Position numbers and translations under genes: made by a program. From assembly GCA_033239525.1 (NCBI GenBank), contig BSYO01000004.1, positions 23,536,037 to 23,600,036 of the forward strand: 64,000 nt of DNA, in the 5' to 3' direction. The DNA comes from Nepenthes gracilis. Taxonomy: Eukaryota > Streptophyta > Magnoliopsida > Caryophyllales > Nepenthaceae. Positions 1 through 11,200 of this stretch are shown here, piece by piece. The notes under the pieces were generated by a model. It was given only the letters and a program-made list of their open reading frames with translations, was not told the DNA's origin and searched no databases. Every line of letters starts with the position of its first letter. Position 1 is the stretch's first letter.

Positions 1-392
1 TTGGAGTTTCATGGTCTTCTTCCTCTTCAGCATTGCCTTGATTTTCACTTTGATGACGGACAGGTGCCGGCGTGAGATTTAAATCACATGTTCGACTGTT
101 ATCATTTTTGGAAACAGTTTTTGCATCTTTGTCAATATCCACTATATTCTCGTTCTCGATAAATGCAACATCCCTAGATCGAACCGGCTTCTTCTCAGTC
201 GGATCATACAATTGATATCCAAACTCATCTTCCTTGTAACCGAGAAATATGCACCGTCTGGTCTTTAACTCCAGCTTGGTCCTTTCATCTTTGGAAATGT
301 GAACGAAGACCTTACATCCAAACACCCGCAAGTGATCGTAAGATACTTTCTTTCCGGACCGTATCTTTTCAGGCACTTCTCCTGTCAAGGTA
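1..392 (-). pseudogene. copia integrase C-terminal/connector region
   Basis: Minus-strand translation gives the conserved post-core segment of copia integrases, with the landmarks DHLRVFGCKVFVH, RRCIFLGYKEDEFGYQLYDP and SRDVAFIE, followed by an acidic, low-complexity linker. It continues from the integrase core at higher coordinates and leads toward RT, which is outside the window. The frame is fairly well kept here compared with the rest of the element. Confidence 0.8.
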
Positions 393-1068
393 CTATGCGA
401 TGACAAATTGACAATTTGAGCCACGACCCTCAAGGCTTCCTCCCAAAATGAACCGAGGAGCTTTGCCTCCGAAAGCACACATCGGACCCTCTCCATCAAA
501 GTCCCATTCATCCGTTTGCCCAACCCATTTAGTTACGGTGTCTTTGGTGGAGTCTTCTGATAACGAATTCCATGAGATCGAAAATACACTTATCAAATGC
601 TCCGATGTACTCCACACCATTATCACTTCAAATGCATTTCAGTTTCTTCCCTGTTTCTCTCTCAACCAAGGCATGAAAATGTTTGAAGAATGTAAGAGTT
701 TGATCCTTCATTTCAAGTGGATACACCCACAATTTTCAAGAACAGTCATCAATGAACGTGATGAAGTAAAGAGCTCATCCAAGAATCTTTACCTTGAAAG
801 GGCCATATATGTCGGTGTGGACCAATTCAATGAGATCAGTCTTCCTTGTGGATGAATTGCCATTGAATGAAATATGTCTTTGCTTACCTGCTATGCAATG
901 AGGACAAGTTTTCAATTGAGCTACTTTTACACCCCGAAGACAATTCTTCCTGGCTAAACAGTTTAAACTCTTCTTGCCCATGTGACTCAACCGCCGGTGC
1001 CACAAATCTAAAGACCCATCATCTCTAGCAACATGCACATTTCTTGTTACAATCGAGGCTTGCAACAC
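393..1068 (-). pseudogene. copia GAG-pre-integrase and integrase core, broken
   Basis: The GAG-pre-integrase motif LWHRRLSHMGKKSLN is followed by the zinc-binding Cys pair in CPHCIAGKQ and the first catalytic Asp in VHTDIYGP. The second Asp is in a SDNGVEY motif, in another frame near 595-615. The third catalytic position, normally Glu in an NGxAERMNRT context, reads NGLGKRMNGT (near 505-530), so Glu is replaced by Lys, and a stop lies just before it. Several frame changes separate these blocks. In a working element this region would insert cDNA into the host chromosome. Confidence 0.8.
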
Positions 1069-1165
1069 AAAAAAGATAGAAACTTTTTTTACCTCGAGCT
1101 ACAATTAGAGACCCTCTAGTCAACTTCCATACTCTTCGCAGAATGTGTTACAAAAGCCCTCATCA

Positions 1166-1399
1166 TCAAGCTTGCTCACCGAGATCAAATTTAGCCGAAT
1201 ATCCGGGACATGTCTGACATCCCTCAACAGCAGCAATTTGGGATGTACCTTCATTGGCCATTTTTAACACTTCAAAGTCTCCGGGAGTGTATGATGTGAA
1301 GAACTCCCTCCATGACATGACGTGAAGAGAAGCACCACTATTCACCACCCAATTTGTCTCAAGATTAGCCAAATTGATCACCTCATCCTCCTGACACAC
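1166..1399 (-). pseudogene. copia aspartic protease remnant
   Basis: The segment NWVVNSGASLHVMSWREFF matches the copia protease active-site region, normally WVVDSGAS followed by H(M/A)T/S. The catalytic Asp is Asn here, so even an intact frame would not process the polyprotein. The reading frame ends after about 77 residues. It sits between gag and GAG-pre-integrase, as expected. Confidence 0.75.
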
Positions 1400-1718
1400 C
1401 AGCCAAAGATCACTCCTGGTAACAATAGTAGCTCTTTCTTCGTCTCGAGTCTTGTCTGCCTTCTTTTCATTGCTCTCTACATTTTTTTGCTTCTACTTGT
1501 AGTAATAATTCTTGATGTGTCACTTCTTTTTATAGTAATGACACTTAAGGTTCTGATACCTCGATCTATATTTTTTTTGGCCATTCTCTGCAGGTTTAGG
1601 GCCACGCTATTTACTTCTTCCTCATGATTCGGAGACTAATACTTTAGAGTGCGTAGAAGAAGAAGACCCACGTGATCGACGTCTCATATCTTTATTCAAC
1701 ACTGCTCCCTTTGCTATC

Positions 1719-2234
1719 TCAAGGGTCACCACGCCATTTGGAGTCTGTATTGGTAATTGTAATTCTTATCACCTCCCAAGAGTCTGGTAAGGTAGTCAAA
1801 AGCCATAAGCTCAATAGTTCATCATCAAATTTTATTCCCATGCCACTCAATTGATCAACACATCCTTGAAACTTATTTAAGTGACCGACGACAAACGAGC
1901 CCTCCTTGTACCTCACTTGCATTAGCTTCATCAAGTGAAACAATTTATTGTGACCAGTTTTTGAGGCATAAAGTGTTTCAAGCTTTTGCCACAAGGTTTT
2001 TGCATATGTTTCATTCCGAATGTGGTTATATATATTGTCATCCACAAATTGCCTAATATAACCATAGACTTTTTCATACTCAAATGCCCATTCCTCCTCG
2101 AATTTTGATTCCGATTTTTACGTAGCAAATATTGGATGGTGCAACGATTTCACAAATAACAAGTCCTTCATCTTGCTGCGCCAAATATCATAATTCGTGC
2201 CATTCAAACAAATTATCTTATTTCTGACCTCCAT
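1719..2234 (-). pseudogene. copia gag remnant
   Basis: A methionine codon at 2234-2232, about 40 bases inside the primer-binding site, opens a frame with the Tnt1-like gag start (IICLNGTNYDIWRSKMKD), an in-frame stop near 2119, then a continuous block (YNHIRNETYAKTLWQKLETL, KLFHLMKLMQVRYKEG, DELLSLWLLTTLPDSW) typical of UBN2-type gag. Gag forms the cytoplasmic particle in which reverse transcription takes place. The stop makes this copy non-functional. Confidence 0.8.
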
Positions 2235-2272
2235 CGATTCAAACAAGCTACAACACCTGACACAACTAAATA

Positions 2273-2284
2273 TCTAATACCAAT
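2273..2284 (-). other. primer-binding site of copia element
   Basis: On the minus strand the LTR end is followed at once by TTGGTATTAGA, a one-base variant of the initiator-methionine tRNA complement TGGTATCAGA used by most plant copia elements. Its position fixes the inner edge of the LTR. Confidence 0.75.
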
Positions 2285-2949
2285 TGTTAGGAATTGACTA
2301 CGTATTTAAACCGCGAGGAAATACAAAATAAACGAAGTCAAGCACATAATAATCAATAACAAGTAATAAAGGCATGATTTTTACGTGAAAAGTTCTTTAT
2401 TAAATGAGAGAGAAAAATCACGGGACACGGAATTTAAACTTTTTTACTAGCAACAATTGATTGGTTATACAAATCACAAATCTCAAGGGTCACAACCTCC
2501 TTACTTCACACAGCCCGCACAAGAAATATAAAGTGCAAGAGTAGAGATAAAACCCGACAGATATTCTTCTCAGCAGCAAAAGCTTCATATGTGTGATTGG
2601 CTGAGACTAGAACTTGATTCAAAACCCAATCGGAGGCTCAAATCTTTCTCTTCTCCTTCTTCTCTCTCTTTCTCTTCTTTTCTCCCTAAAAATCGGCACT
2701 CAAAACTGCTCAGCATAAACCCTAAAATGCGTGGTGCACGTTTTATAAAAACGGCCTGCACTCGAGCGCCCGATTCTGAAAATGTGCTTGAGCGCAATTA
2801 ATGCGTGAAACGAGCGGCAGCTACTGGAAAACGCGCCTTGAGCGCCCAACATGTGCAACTCGAGCCTTCCTCATACGGTAAGAATATTTACCTCCATCCG
2901 CCACGACAAATGGGTATGGGTCCACACGGGAGTGACCAATAACCCAACA
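2285..2949 (-). repeat. LTR of the left copia element (665 bp)
   Basis: The boundaries are TGTTAGG at 2285 and CCCAACA at 2949, imperfect terminal inverted repeats with the canonical TG..CA ends. The inner edge abuts the primer-binding site. Inside there is a block near 2379-2420 (ACGTGAAAAGTTC, then a GAGAGAAAAATCACGGGAC-like string) that recurs in the LTRs at 37.4 kb and 46.7 kb, so these are relatives in the same orientation. The GAGCGCCC-rich part near 2760-2850 resembles the solo LTR at 19372-20028. Confidence 0.8.
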
Positions 2950-3864
2950 ATATATACATACACGGCTTTTGCACTCATCAGATGTTGGGCCTCATACTTT
3001 CCACTTGATTTTTTCTCAAAATTTTCATTATCTAATTATTTTTTATATTTATTAATATATTAAATTACAACATCATAAATATAAATAAAAAGATCGAGTA
3101 TCATCTCTTTCCTCTTTGCAACCTGATACCTTGAAAGTAGACCCTAGACAGACACCCCGTATTATGGACAGAGGTAATTTTGTTAAATGTAACTCCAAAC
3201 TAACATTCTTATGTCTAACTAAAATAAACCAAAGAACTTCTGATGCGTGCTTCACGGCGGTGGCTGGCAAAATCATCGTCGGTGGCGAACGGAGTGAAGG
3301 GAGAGGGGAGTTTAGGCAGAAGAGAGAGGAAGAATTTGGGAAAGCAGAGGGAAAGCTCGAGAAGGAAGGGAAAGGAGGGGAGATGAGAGACAGAGAGAGA
3401 GAGAAAGAATAGATAGTGGCAAAATAATCCTCTGTTTCATTATACTCATATCAGCATATATATATAGGACTGGGAAACGGGTAACAGAGAACAGGAAATA
3501 GGAAATGGGCATGTACCATCACGTGAGCCGCATACACAAACAAAATACAACAGCAGTATACATTAATAGACCCATATGTACTAACTGAATGTATTCTTTA
3601 AATTTAAGAGATGATTGGGTGGTCCGAGAGCGTCTATGTCTGACGATGGTCGAGGAGGGAGGTACCGCGGCTGTCGATACTGAATTACTGGGCCCCGTAC
3701 GTTCGGTTAGTAAATTTTGGAGCGGATATCAACGAGTAGGTAACAACTTCAATTTTTTTTTCCAAATAAATATACGTCGGACTGTATGTGCGGGAGCCTC
3801 TCCAACATATTGCTTGTTATTTAAAGGGAAAATAACCCAGAGGTTCCTATTTCTTTCCACTTGT
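2950..3864. other. intergenic, purine-rich tract
   Basis: No coding region is recognised. A strongly purine-rich plus-strand tract (AGAGAG/GGAAGG runs) covers about 3285-3415. The part nearest 3864 is probably the 3' untranslated region of the FLZ gene, which is transcribed from the right. Confidence 0.5.
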
Positions 3865-4476
3865 TTAACAGAGCTGCTTACGCCGTCGAGGCGGCCTGAA
3901 CTCCTGCAAGAGCTCACAAGTCTCGCATGGCCGGCCAGTTGCGTGACAGTCGGCGGTAGAGGAAGCAAACTTTTTCTTTATTAAAGCAGCTTCCTCCTCC
4001 ATTTCATCCATAATAATTTGCCTGCTCCTGCATTCAATGCTGCAAAAACCTTGATCTCCCCTGCATGATGCATGAAAAACATGAGTAAGAAGTACTTCAA
4101 TTTTCATGAAAATAGTTATAAAAAGGAAAATTGCTTCGCTTGCTTGATGGAATTGTTGCAAACGAATATCGGTGATAAAGAGAAGCGGCCATGGAAACTC
4201 TCACTTGTACATGTAAACATCGTCATCTGAACTAAGTGGCTTTCTGCATAAACAACATGACTTGAGAAAGCAACAAAATTCATTCACATCATTGCTTTTC
4301 CTTGAGGAATGATCATGGAAACTTGAGGTGTTGGGTACGTTGAATTTCAATGTTGTTTTCAGCAAAACGTTTGAATCGCCACACGATATTTGAGTAAGAA
4401 TGCGTAGGCCAACGCCAGCTGAGTACTTATTTGAGCCCAAGAATGTGGGTTTTCGTCTCCTGGCTATGGAAAGCAT
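3865..4476 (-). CDS. FCS-like zinc finger (FLZ, DUF581) protein, 2 exons, 155 aa
   Basis: FLZ proteins are plant-specific adaptors whose short zinc finger binds SnRK1 kinase subunits in energy and stress signalling. Exon 1 is 4476-4205 and exon 2 is 4060-3865, with a 144-bp GT-AG intron (donor AA|GTGAGA, acceptor ATGCAG|GGGAG) splitting a Lys codon inside the zinc finger. The spliced frame is intact. The finger spans roughly residues 66-115: CCLC (Cys74, Cys77), a KPL..DDDVYMYKGD centre, then FCSIEC (Cys97, Cys101) and RSRQIIMDEMEEE, all hallmarks of the family. The N-terminus (MLSIARRRKP) also fits. The first ATG of the frame is at 4476; codons further upstream contain no ATG. The basic C-terminal tail has CETCELL and PRRRK motifs. 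Confidence 0.93.
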
Positions 4477-4544
4477 TTTTTGCAGAAAGAAGGAAATCAA
4501 CAATGAGAGATGGTGAGGTTTGGAAAGCGAAGTGGGTGATGGGT

Positions 4545-4560
4545 AGATGTTATATTAGCC
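4545..4560 (-). promoter_or_regulatory. probable TATA box of FLZ gene
   Basis: On the minus strand the string CTAATATAACATC lies about 75 bases upstream of the FLZ start codon, with a CT-rich, leader-like sequence between. Position and sequence suit a TATA element, but this is inferred from sequence alone. Confidence 0.4.
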
Positions 4561-7500
4561 ATAAGGTCTACTGTTTCAGTTAGTAGGTCCGTATAGGTAA
4601 TAAAAATACTGAGTAGGGACAAAAGAGTCAACGTCAGAAACATAAACTCGAAGGTCCAATGTTTAACTCATAATGAATTAACTAGTTCCAAAAATAGTTT
4701 AATTTTAAATGGCAAACTTATTTTTGTAAGTTAAGTTTAAAACGTTCATATAATCAAAATAGAATCTCAATTAATAATAGAGTTGTTGCTTTATAATATA
4801 TTGAATGATTTAAAATAAAATAATCAACAATAAATATAAAATAGTTTAATTATTTTCTGAATATTTTGCTGATTTATCATATTAGCTTATTTATTTTCTA
4901 ATTTCATATAATTTATAAAATATAAAAGACTGACAGAAATATTTTTATATATAATATTGGATAATTTAAAAATAATAAATATTTTTTATCCAAATTTTAA
5001 AAATAAATAATATAAAATATAAACTTATACACTAAAATTGCTAAATCAGTTGGCAAATTTCAATAACTTATTTCTAGATATATTTTTCTGATAGAGTTAA
5101 ATAGGTAGGGTAAATTTATATAAGTAACTTTACTTGATAATAAATTAAATTAGATTTGATTTTATATATAAAATTATATATATATTTATTTATTTATTAA
5201 AATGTACTATATATATTTCACTGTGCTGGGACCCTTGATGATCAATGTGGCCCGTATTACTGATTTGTCAATGTCTTTTCCGTCCAAAAAGTATATTGTT
5301 ATTATTTGCACGTGATGAATGTGAAATGCAAGGACAAGATGGCGATTATTGGTAATTATTATTGGTAATATTAAAAACTCTAACTTTTTAAATGGTTATT
5401 TTCATTTTTTTTGTGTATTTTTTTTAAACAGGCACGACATGTAAGGAAATTAATAAAAGATTATAATTTTAATTTTTTAGATATAGACGGTCACTGTGAC
5501 AGCTACGATAAATAGTAAAATTATAAAATTGATTAAAATTAAATATGAAATAAATTTAATTAAATTTATATATAAAAAATGTGTGATTATTAAGTCAATT
5601 CAAATCAAATTAAATCTAATACTTAAGCATTAAATTATAATATTGGCCGTGTATAATTTTGAATTGAAATAATTATTGACAATAAATAAATATTTTAAAT
5701 TATAGCTCAAAAGAATTTAAATGAGAATATCGATCATCACACCAAATTAAGTTCGAATATTTGTGTAGAAAATTATAATCTTGACCATCAATAATTTTAA
5801 CTCAAAAGGGTCCAAACCAATTTATGATTTTTATTTAAAATTTTATATTTATATAAAATATAAAAATTTAAAAATATAACTTAAAGAATTTTACGTAAAT
5901 AAATTATTAATTAGGTAAAATATGGCTTAGTGATATAATTTTTTAAACTTATTTTTTATTTATATTTATTAAAAATCGTAATTTGAGGTGAGCATTTTCC
6001 TTTATAACCGTATATAACTCTAAAAATTAATTGGGCCTAAATTTTTAATCTAAAATTTCAAAATTTCATGTTAAATAGATTATATAAATCAAATGCTTCA
6101 ATTTTAATTACATTTAGCTCAATTTTTTTAAAAAATATTTTTTTCAAATATTAGATTTAATTATCTTTAAAGTAGTTAAAATTTATCACTATAATATAAA
6201 AAGCATAATATTAAAACAATACATTATAATATTTAAAATAATATCAGTTATTAAAAAATCTAATATTTTAAATAACCATAACACAACCCACTTACCTCCT
6301 CCTGATGGTCACACTCTTTCCTCCTGATGGTCGCTCGTCCTTTCCCCAATTGCAGTAAAGTCGGTCTTTTATATGTCTAGAATTATAAAAATTTAAACAA
6401 AAATAAAAAGTATTTTTTTTACTTATTTGAATATTACAAAAATTTATATAAAAAAATAAAATTTTTAAAAATTTATTATTTGGTTGCAAAAATAAAACCA
6501 TTGAAGGGAAAAAAAAATATATGCCTTCAACGTGTTAATAAATTCATATTGGTGACTAGATTTTTATGCTAGTTTGAACCAAACCAAAGTTCAAACTCGC
6601 ATAAATAGAAAATGAAAAATCTAAATTCTCATTAATAATACAAAGAAAATATCTCAAGATAGTGATACTATTAATATTAAAGACAAACCTAACAGTTTTA
6701 ATTTCTGGCCTATATTTAAACAATTTATTATAATTTTTGTTAAAAATAACTATCAATTCAAATAATAGCACATGAAAAACGCCCTAAATATAATCGATTA
6801 GTTAACTGTCTAGTCTATGAAATAATTATAAAAATTATTTAAAAAGAAAAAATTATTTTAAAGAGACAAGGGTGGCCTAGCTTGACCGTGCCACTTAGGG
6901 AAAAAAACAAAAAACAAGACAAGGGGTACCCCACACCCAGCCAATTGAATTACTTGAATATCTTGCGTACCTAAACTAATATTGTGACCCAAAATGAAGA
7001 CAAATTATGAAGAAAACTCAATCCCTATAATATGATTTTCTGATCCCACACGCTACAAACAACGTCAAAGGGTCCCAAATTCTATTTTTGAAAATTCTCG
7101 TTGACATCTAAGTTAGTACTAATTTGAATTAACAAAAGAGTGACGGAAAATTACCTAGTCGTTTGAATTCGGCGTAAGATTATTACTCTGTACATTGATA
7201 AAGGGGCCGAGACATTGTACAGAAAGTGTTTTCTAGTTTTCAAAATCGTATCCTTTCAAATGAGGTGAAGGGTTTATATTTTAATACATAGTAAAAAAGT
7301 CATTAGGCAAGGCAAGCAAGGGTTGGTGGGTTGAGTATTTTAAAGTCAATGCTCAATACACCTGCTCTGTGATTTGTGTTCAGTGGTATTTCACTACCAT
7401 GTTGATGAACATCCACCTTTTCAGCACTACAGACAATATTTTCTAGCATGACAGAACACACTTCCAGCAGCAAATGGATAATTAGTGATTCTTATGCACT

Positions 7501-8235
7501 AGGGAATGCTGAATTGCCATTTCGATTGTCATAAACGCGTGTTTGGAGTCTTTGGCTTCGTTATATAATCAACGACAAAGCAGCTTTTTGCTTATATTTT
7601 ATTGTTAATACAAGGGAAGTGTTTTTTGTTTACGAAAACTAGAGATCTGTACAGCTGTTGTAGCATGTGGAAGAAGTAGTGTTAGATCTCCTAAGACATC
7701 TTCAATAATGTAGAGTGTTATACATCAATCAACAACAAAGAACTCATAGGAAGATAAGATGGGTGGATGCCAGACTATCCATGGACGTCCTAATAGTGGC
7801 AAAATAGATGTCCCCTGAACATTTCTCTTCTGAAATTATCCGTTGAAAACCGTTCATTTTGGGTATGCCTAACTTTCTGTTAATAAAGTTATGCCCCTCT
7901 CACACTAAATTGGTGTTTATCTATTATCCCCAAATTCTGTGTTGTAGGAGGAAATCTAAGAACAGACAAATTTCTGCATAAGACTACTAATACACCAACT
8001 TAGCAATTAATATATATGTGAATTATTACTTCGAGTAGATCAACTTTCATTCAAACACCAAGACAAGCCAATCAAAACAGTCAGATATGTCTATCTGAAT
8101 GACAATCCTTCCAAAAAAAAAAAAAAGGACTCCACAAATTTCAAGGCTTCTATATATTTTCCCTCATATAGCACACAAGGCTAAAGAACAAAATGTCTAG
8201 CCTATATGATATTTGAATGAAGCTTAATCTAAGCA
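4561..8235. other. AT-rich intergenic DNA
   Basis: Very AT-rich to about 7000, with many short self-complementary A/T strings and no long frame with family features. From 7000 to 8235 the composition is more balanced, but I recognise no coding region. Short open frames at 6292-6501 and 6556-6771 are low-complexity and not supported. Confidence 0.6.
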
Positions 8236-11200
8236 TACAACAAGTAAAGCTGAACTTAATGGGTTCATCACTAACCACAGATAGGGTTAAGACCCCGAGA
8301 TTGGTAAAAAGCAGAGTCAGGTATTGAGGCCGTGTATAGTCTCGAGCAGATCTTTTAACCTCAACCTTCAATGGGATCGGAACACCAAAGTCAACAGCCC
8401 TAGGGCAGGAGCCAAGTCTTCCTGGTCCAACAGGTGACGGCACGCAAATTACAAAACAGAATGTCCACTCGTGACGGTCTAACCGGGTAGAGTTAAAATT
8501 TCATAAATAAGACTCTATAATCTTAGCCAAATACATGGGAATAAATAATGAATAAAATATTGACAGATAATATTAGGAATCAGGTCCCTGATACCAATAT
8601 TATGACAAATATTTAACCATAGTGGTGATATATTGGCTGATATTTACCCCTTAGATATTGATCTGCAAAAAAAAAAAAAAGGCATTTGTTAGGTCTGATA
8701 TAGATGTGCATCAACCAATGTGCTTACTATGAACACTGATACGTACATTTTCAGGACAAAGCCTTATGAAATAGTGGTGCACAATGCAAAGCAGTGTAGA
8801 ATTGTTATTAAATCAAGGTACAAAGTCCAATAAGAACATTTCCTAGAGTAAACAAGAAAGAGAAATAATAAGGGAAATCACTTTTAAAAGAAAGGGAGAG
8901 AAAATTAGAACTTCATAAAAGCTTCAATGATTATGAAACAACTTTACACAGAATCTGGCAGAGAGCCATTGAATAAGCTAGCAGGATGAGCACATGATCT
9001 TCATTGTCCGGACTCATTCAGGGTAAAATTACTAACATAAGAAAAGAAGAAATAACTGGAATAATATTAAGGATATTTCAACCATTACATACATTAACTA
9101 GCAAAGAATTTTGCCATACATTGAAGCAACATTTCTTCAATCAAGCATTTCACCGGGGACAGATCTATAGCTTGTTTAGTGGGGTCAATTAAGCCTACTG
9201 GAATTTTTTTGCAAATAAAAAGAAAAAATGTATAAATTTATAAATAATTGAACTTAAACTCCTTAGTCAAAAAAATAATTGAACTCAAATTTCTCATTGA
9301 TCCAAAAAAAAAAATTTTTTTCGGTGACCCTTTAATCTCTATGAAATTAATTGATTTTTCACAATATTTTACAAAAAACAGAATATTAACATAATTGTGT
9401 TAAATATATTATGTTAAAAATAGCGAAACCATAGAAGTATAGATTTTTCATGAATTATTTTTATAAAATCACTCTGCATTGACTCCATTAGGGGAAAAAA
9501 TTCTTGGATCCGTGCCTGCATTTCACAATTCAGTTCAACATACCTAGTAAATTTCAGCTGCCACGTAGAAAGTTTGTTCATCCTGTAGGCAACCAGTGCA
9601 ATTTGGTAAGTTCTCATCATGTTAATAACACTGCCACTTTCAATCACCCCAGAGCTGCCGACAAACACCATGTCAACCTCATCCATAGAATAAGCAACCG
9701 CAGAGTCTACGACAAGTTTCACAGGAACATCAAGCTTGGCCATGTCGTTAGTGAATCATAATCTGGTCTTCCTTCTGCAATTTTGCAGTAAAACAATTAA
9801 GGAAGAAAAGCATACCAGAGGAAGAAAATAGAAAGGGAAAAGAAAATTCTAAGATGGAATCTGTTAACAGTTGAACATATCTGTCATCCAAAAACGGCAA
9901 ATCAACAAAGTGCTAATGCAATCGGTCGCATCTTTTTTATTAGAGACAATAACAGAAAAGCCATTAGTATGATCCTTTCTAGGAATTATCCATAATCATA
10001 AACTTGCAAAATGAATCAATCATTGAGTGATAAGTGGGAAATTAATTGAAAGTCACAATCTCCACTGAGTGATTGTGCGCCTAAAAGTCTTCATCAATGC
10101 TGTTTTTTGACTGGACTACTGAGAGCAAACAGACGTTGGGTTGTCTGGTCACATAATTTGTGAAATGGTTTGTGCATGTTTGTTTCCGAGGGCAACAAGA
10201 TCAAGTTGGCAAGGATGACAATAGTCTTTCATGTCTAGGATCATTGATCATAGATGCACCTTCAACATTCTGTATAAATGGGATATTCTATTTGTACAAA
10301 TATGGTAGTGGTGTATTCCATTCTTTTTGTACACAAGTTCCTAATTCTCCCCTTTAGTGCAGGGTAGAGTAGCATGGTAGCTCACAAGAATGACATAACA
10401 TGAAGAATAGGTCTATGACAATTGGATAATGGAAGAATTTAATTAGGAATATCAAATAAATGGGACAAGGTGTCCTCCAAGAAACATATAATGCTCAAAA
10501 AATGAACAAATTACAGAAGGAAAGCACCCTTTTGAAGGAGAAACTATACAACATACTGGGAGTATCACACCACTTTGTGGTACCAATCAATTATTAAAAC
10601 ATATGGAACTTTCAGAACCTCAATAACCAAGCAAATAAAGCATAAATTTCGTAAAAGATAATGTGCTTACTTTGATTAGTTACTTAGATGTGTGATAGTT
10701 TAATATATTTTAATAATTGGTAGGTAGCAAAGAATAACATGAAAATCCTAGTATACTGTATAATTTTTCCTTTTGAAGCTTCTCATCCACAAGACCAATG
10801 AGAACACAAATACAATGGCATTGCTGATATCAGTTATACTCCACAATTATGCAATTAACCTTAGACTGCCACTCTCTATCCTAGATGAAAACAAAAGGGA
10901 GAAGTTCTTCACATTCTAGACCCTGAGCAGAATCCTTCTCGATGTACTTCTCTCAAAAGTTGATAAGACAAAAATGACACTCTACTAATGCCCTGCATTG
11001 AAGTAAATTACGGATAACCAACTTAATTACATTGTTTCACAGCATGATGTAAGGATATCAGTGATAATCTATGCCAATCTGACAGTCATGGATGTTCAGC
11101 ACATTAGTGAAAAGATAAAACAGGGAAACTGGATGGCTGTTTAATTCTAATGCTTCTCATCTGCCTACAAGATGTTTAACAAATCAAAGCGATCAAACAC

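Larger units (their letters stand above)
1..2949 (-). mobile_element. Ty1/copia retrotransposon, Tnt1-like, 5' part only, decayed
   Basis: Read on the minus strand the order is LTR (2949-2285), primer-binding site, gag, protease, GAG-pre-integrase, integrase and the integrase-RT connector, which runs off the window start at base 1. This is the copia order (integrase before RT). Stops and frameshifts break it throughout, the protease and integrase active sites carry substitutions, and the copy is therefore dead. The gag (a motif like ICLNGTNYDIWRSKMKD) and the connector resemble Tnt1/Tork-type elements. RT, RNase H and the 3' LTR, if present, lie left of the window, so the target-site duplication cannot be checked. 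Confidence 0.9.

Noticed and set aside
448..855. 135-residue plus-strand frame
   Set aside because: Antisense of the copia integrase; the minus strand carries the conserved motifs.
4201..4503. FLZ start at 4503 and end at 4201
   Set aside because: 4503 is TTG, and the stop at 4201 lies in the intron; splicing at 4205/4060 completes the zinc finger.
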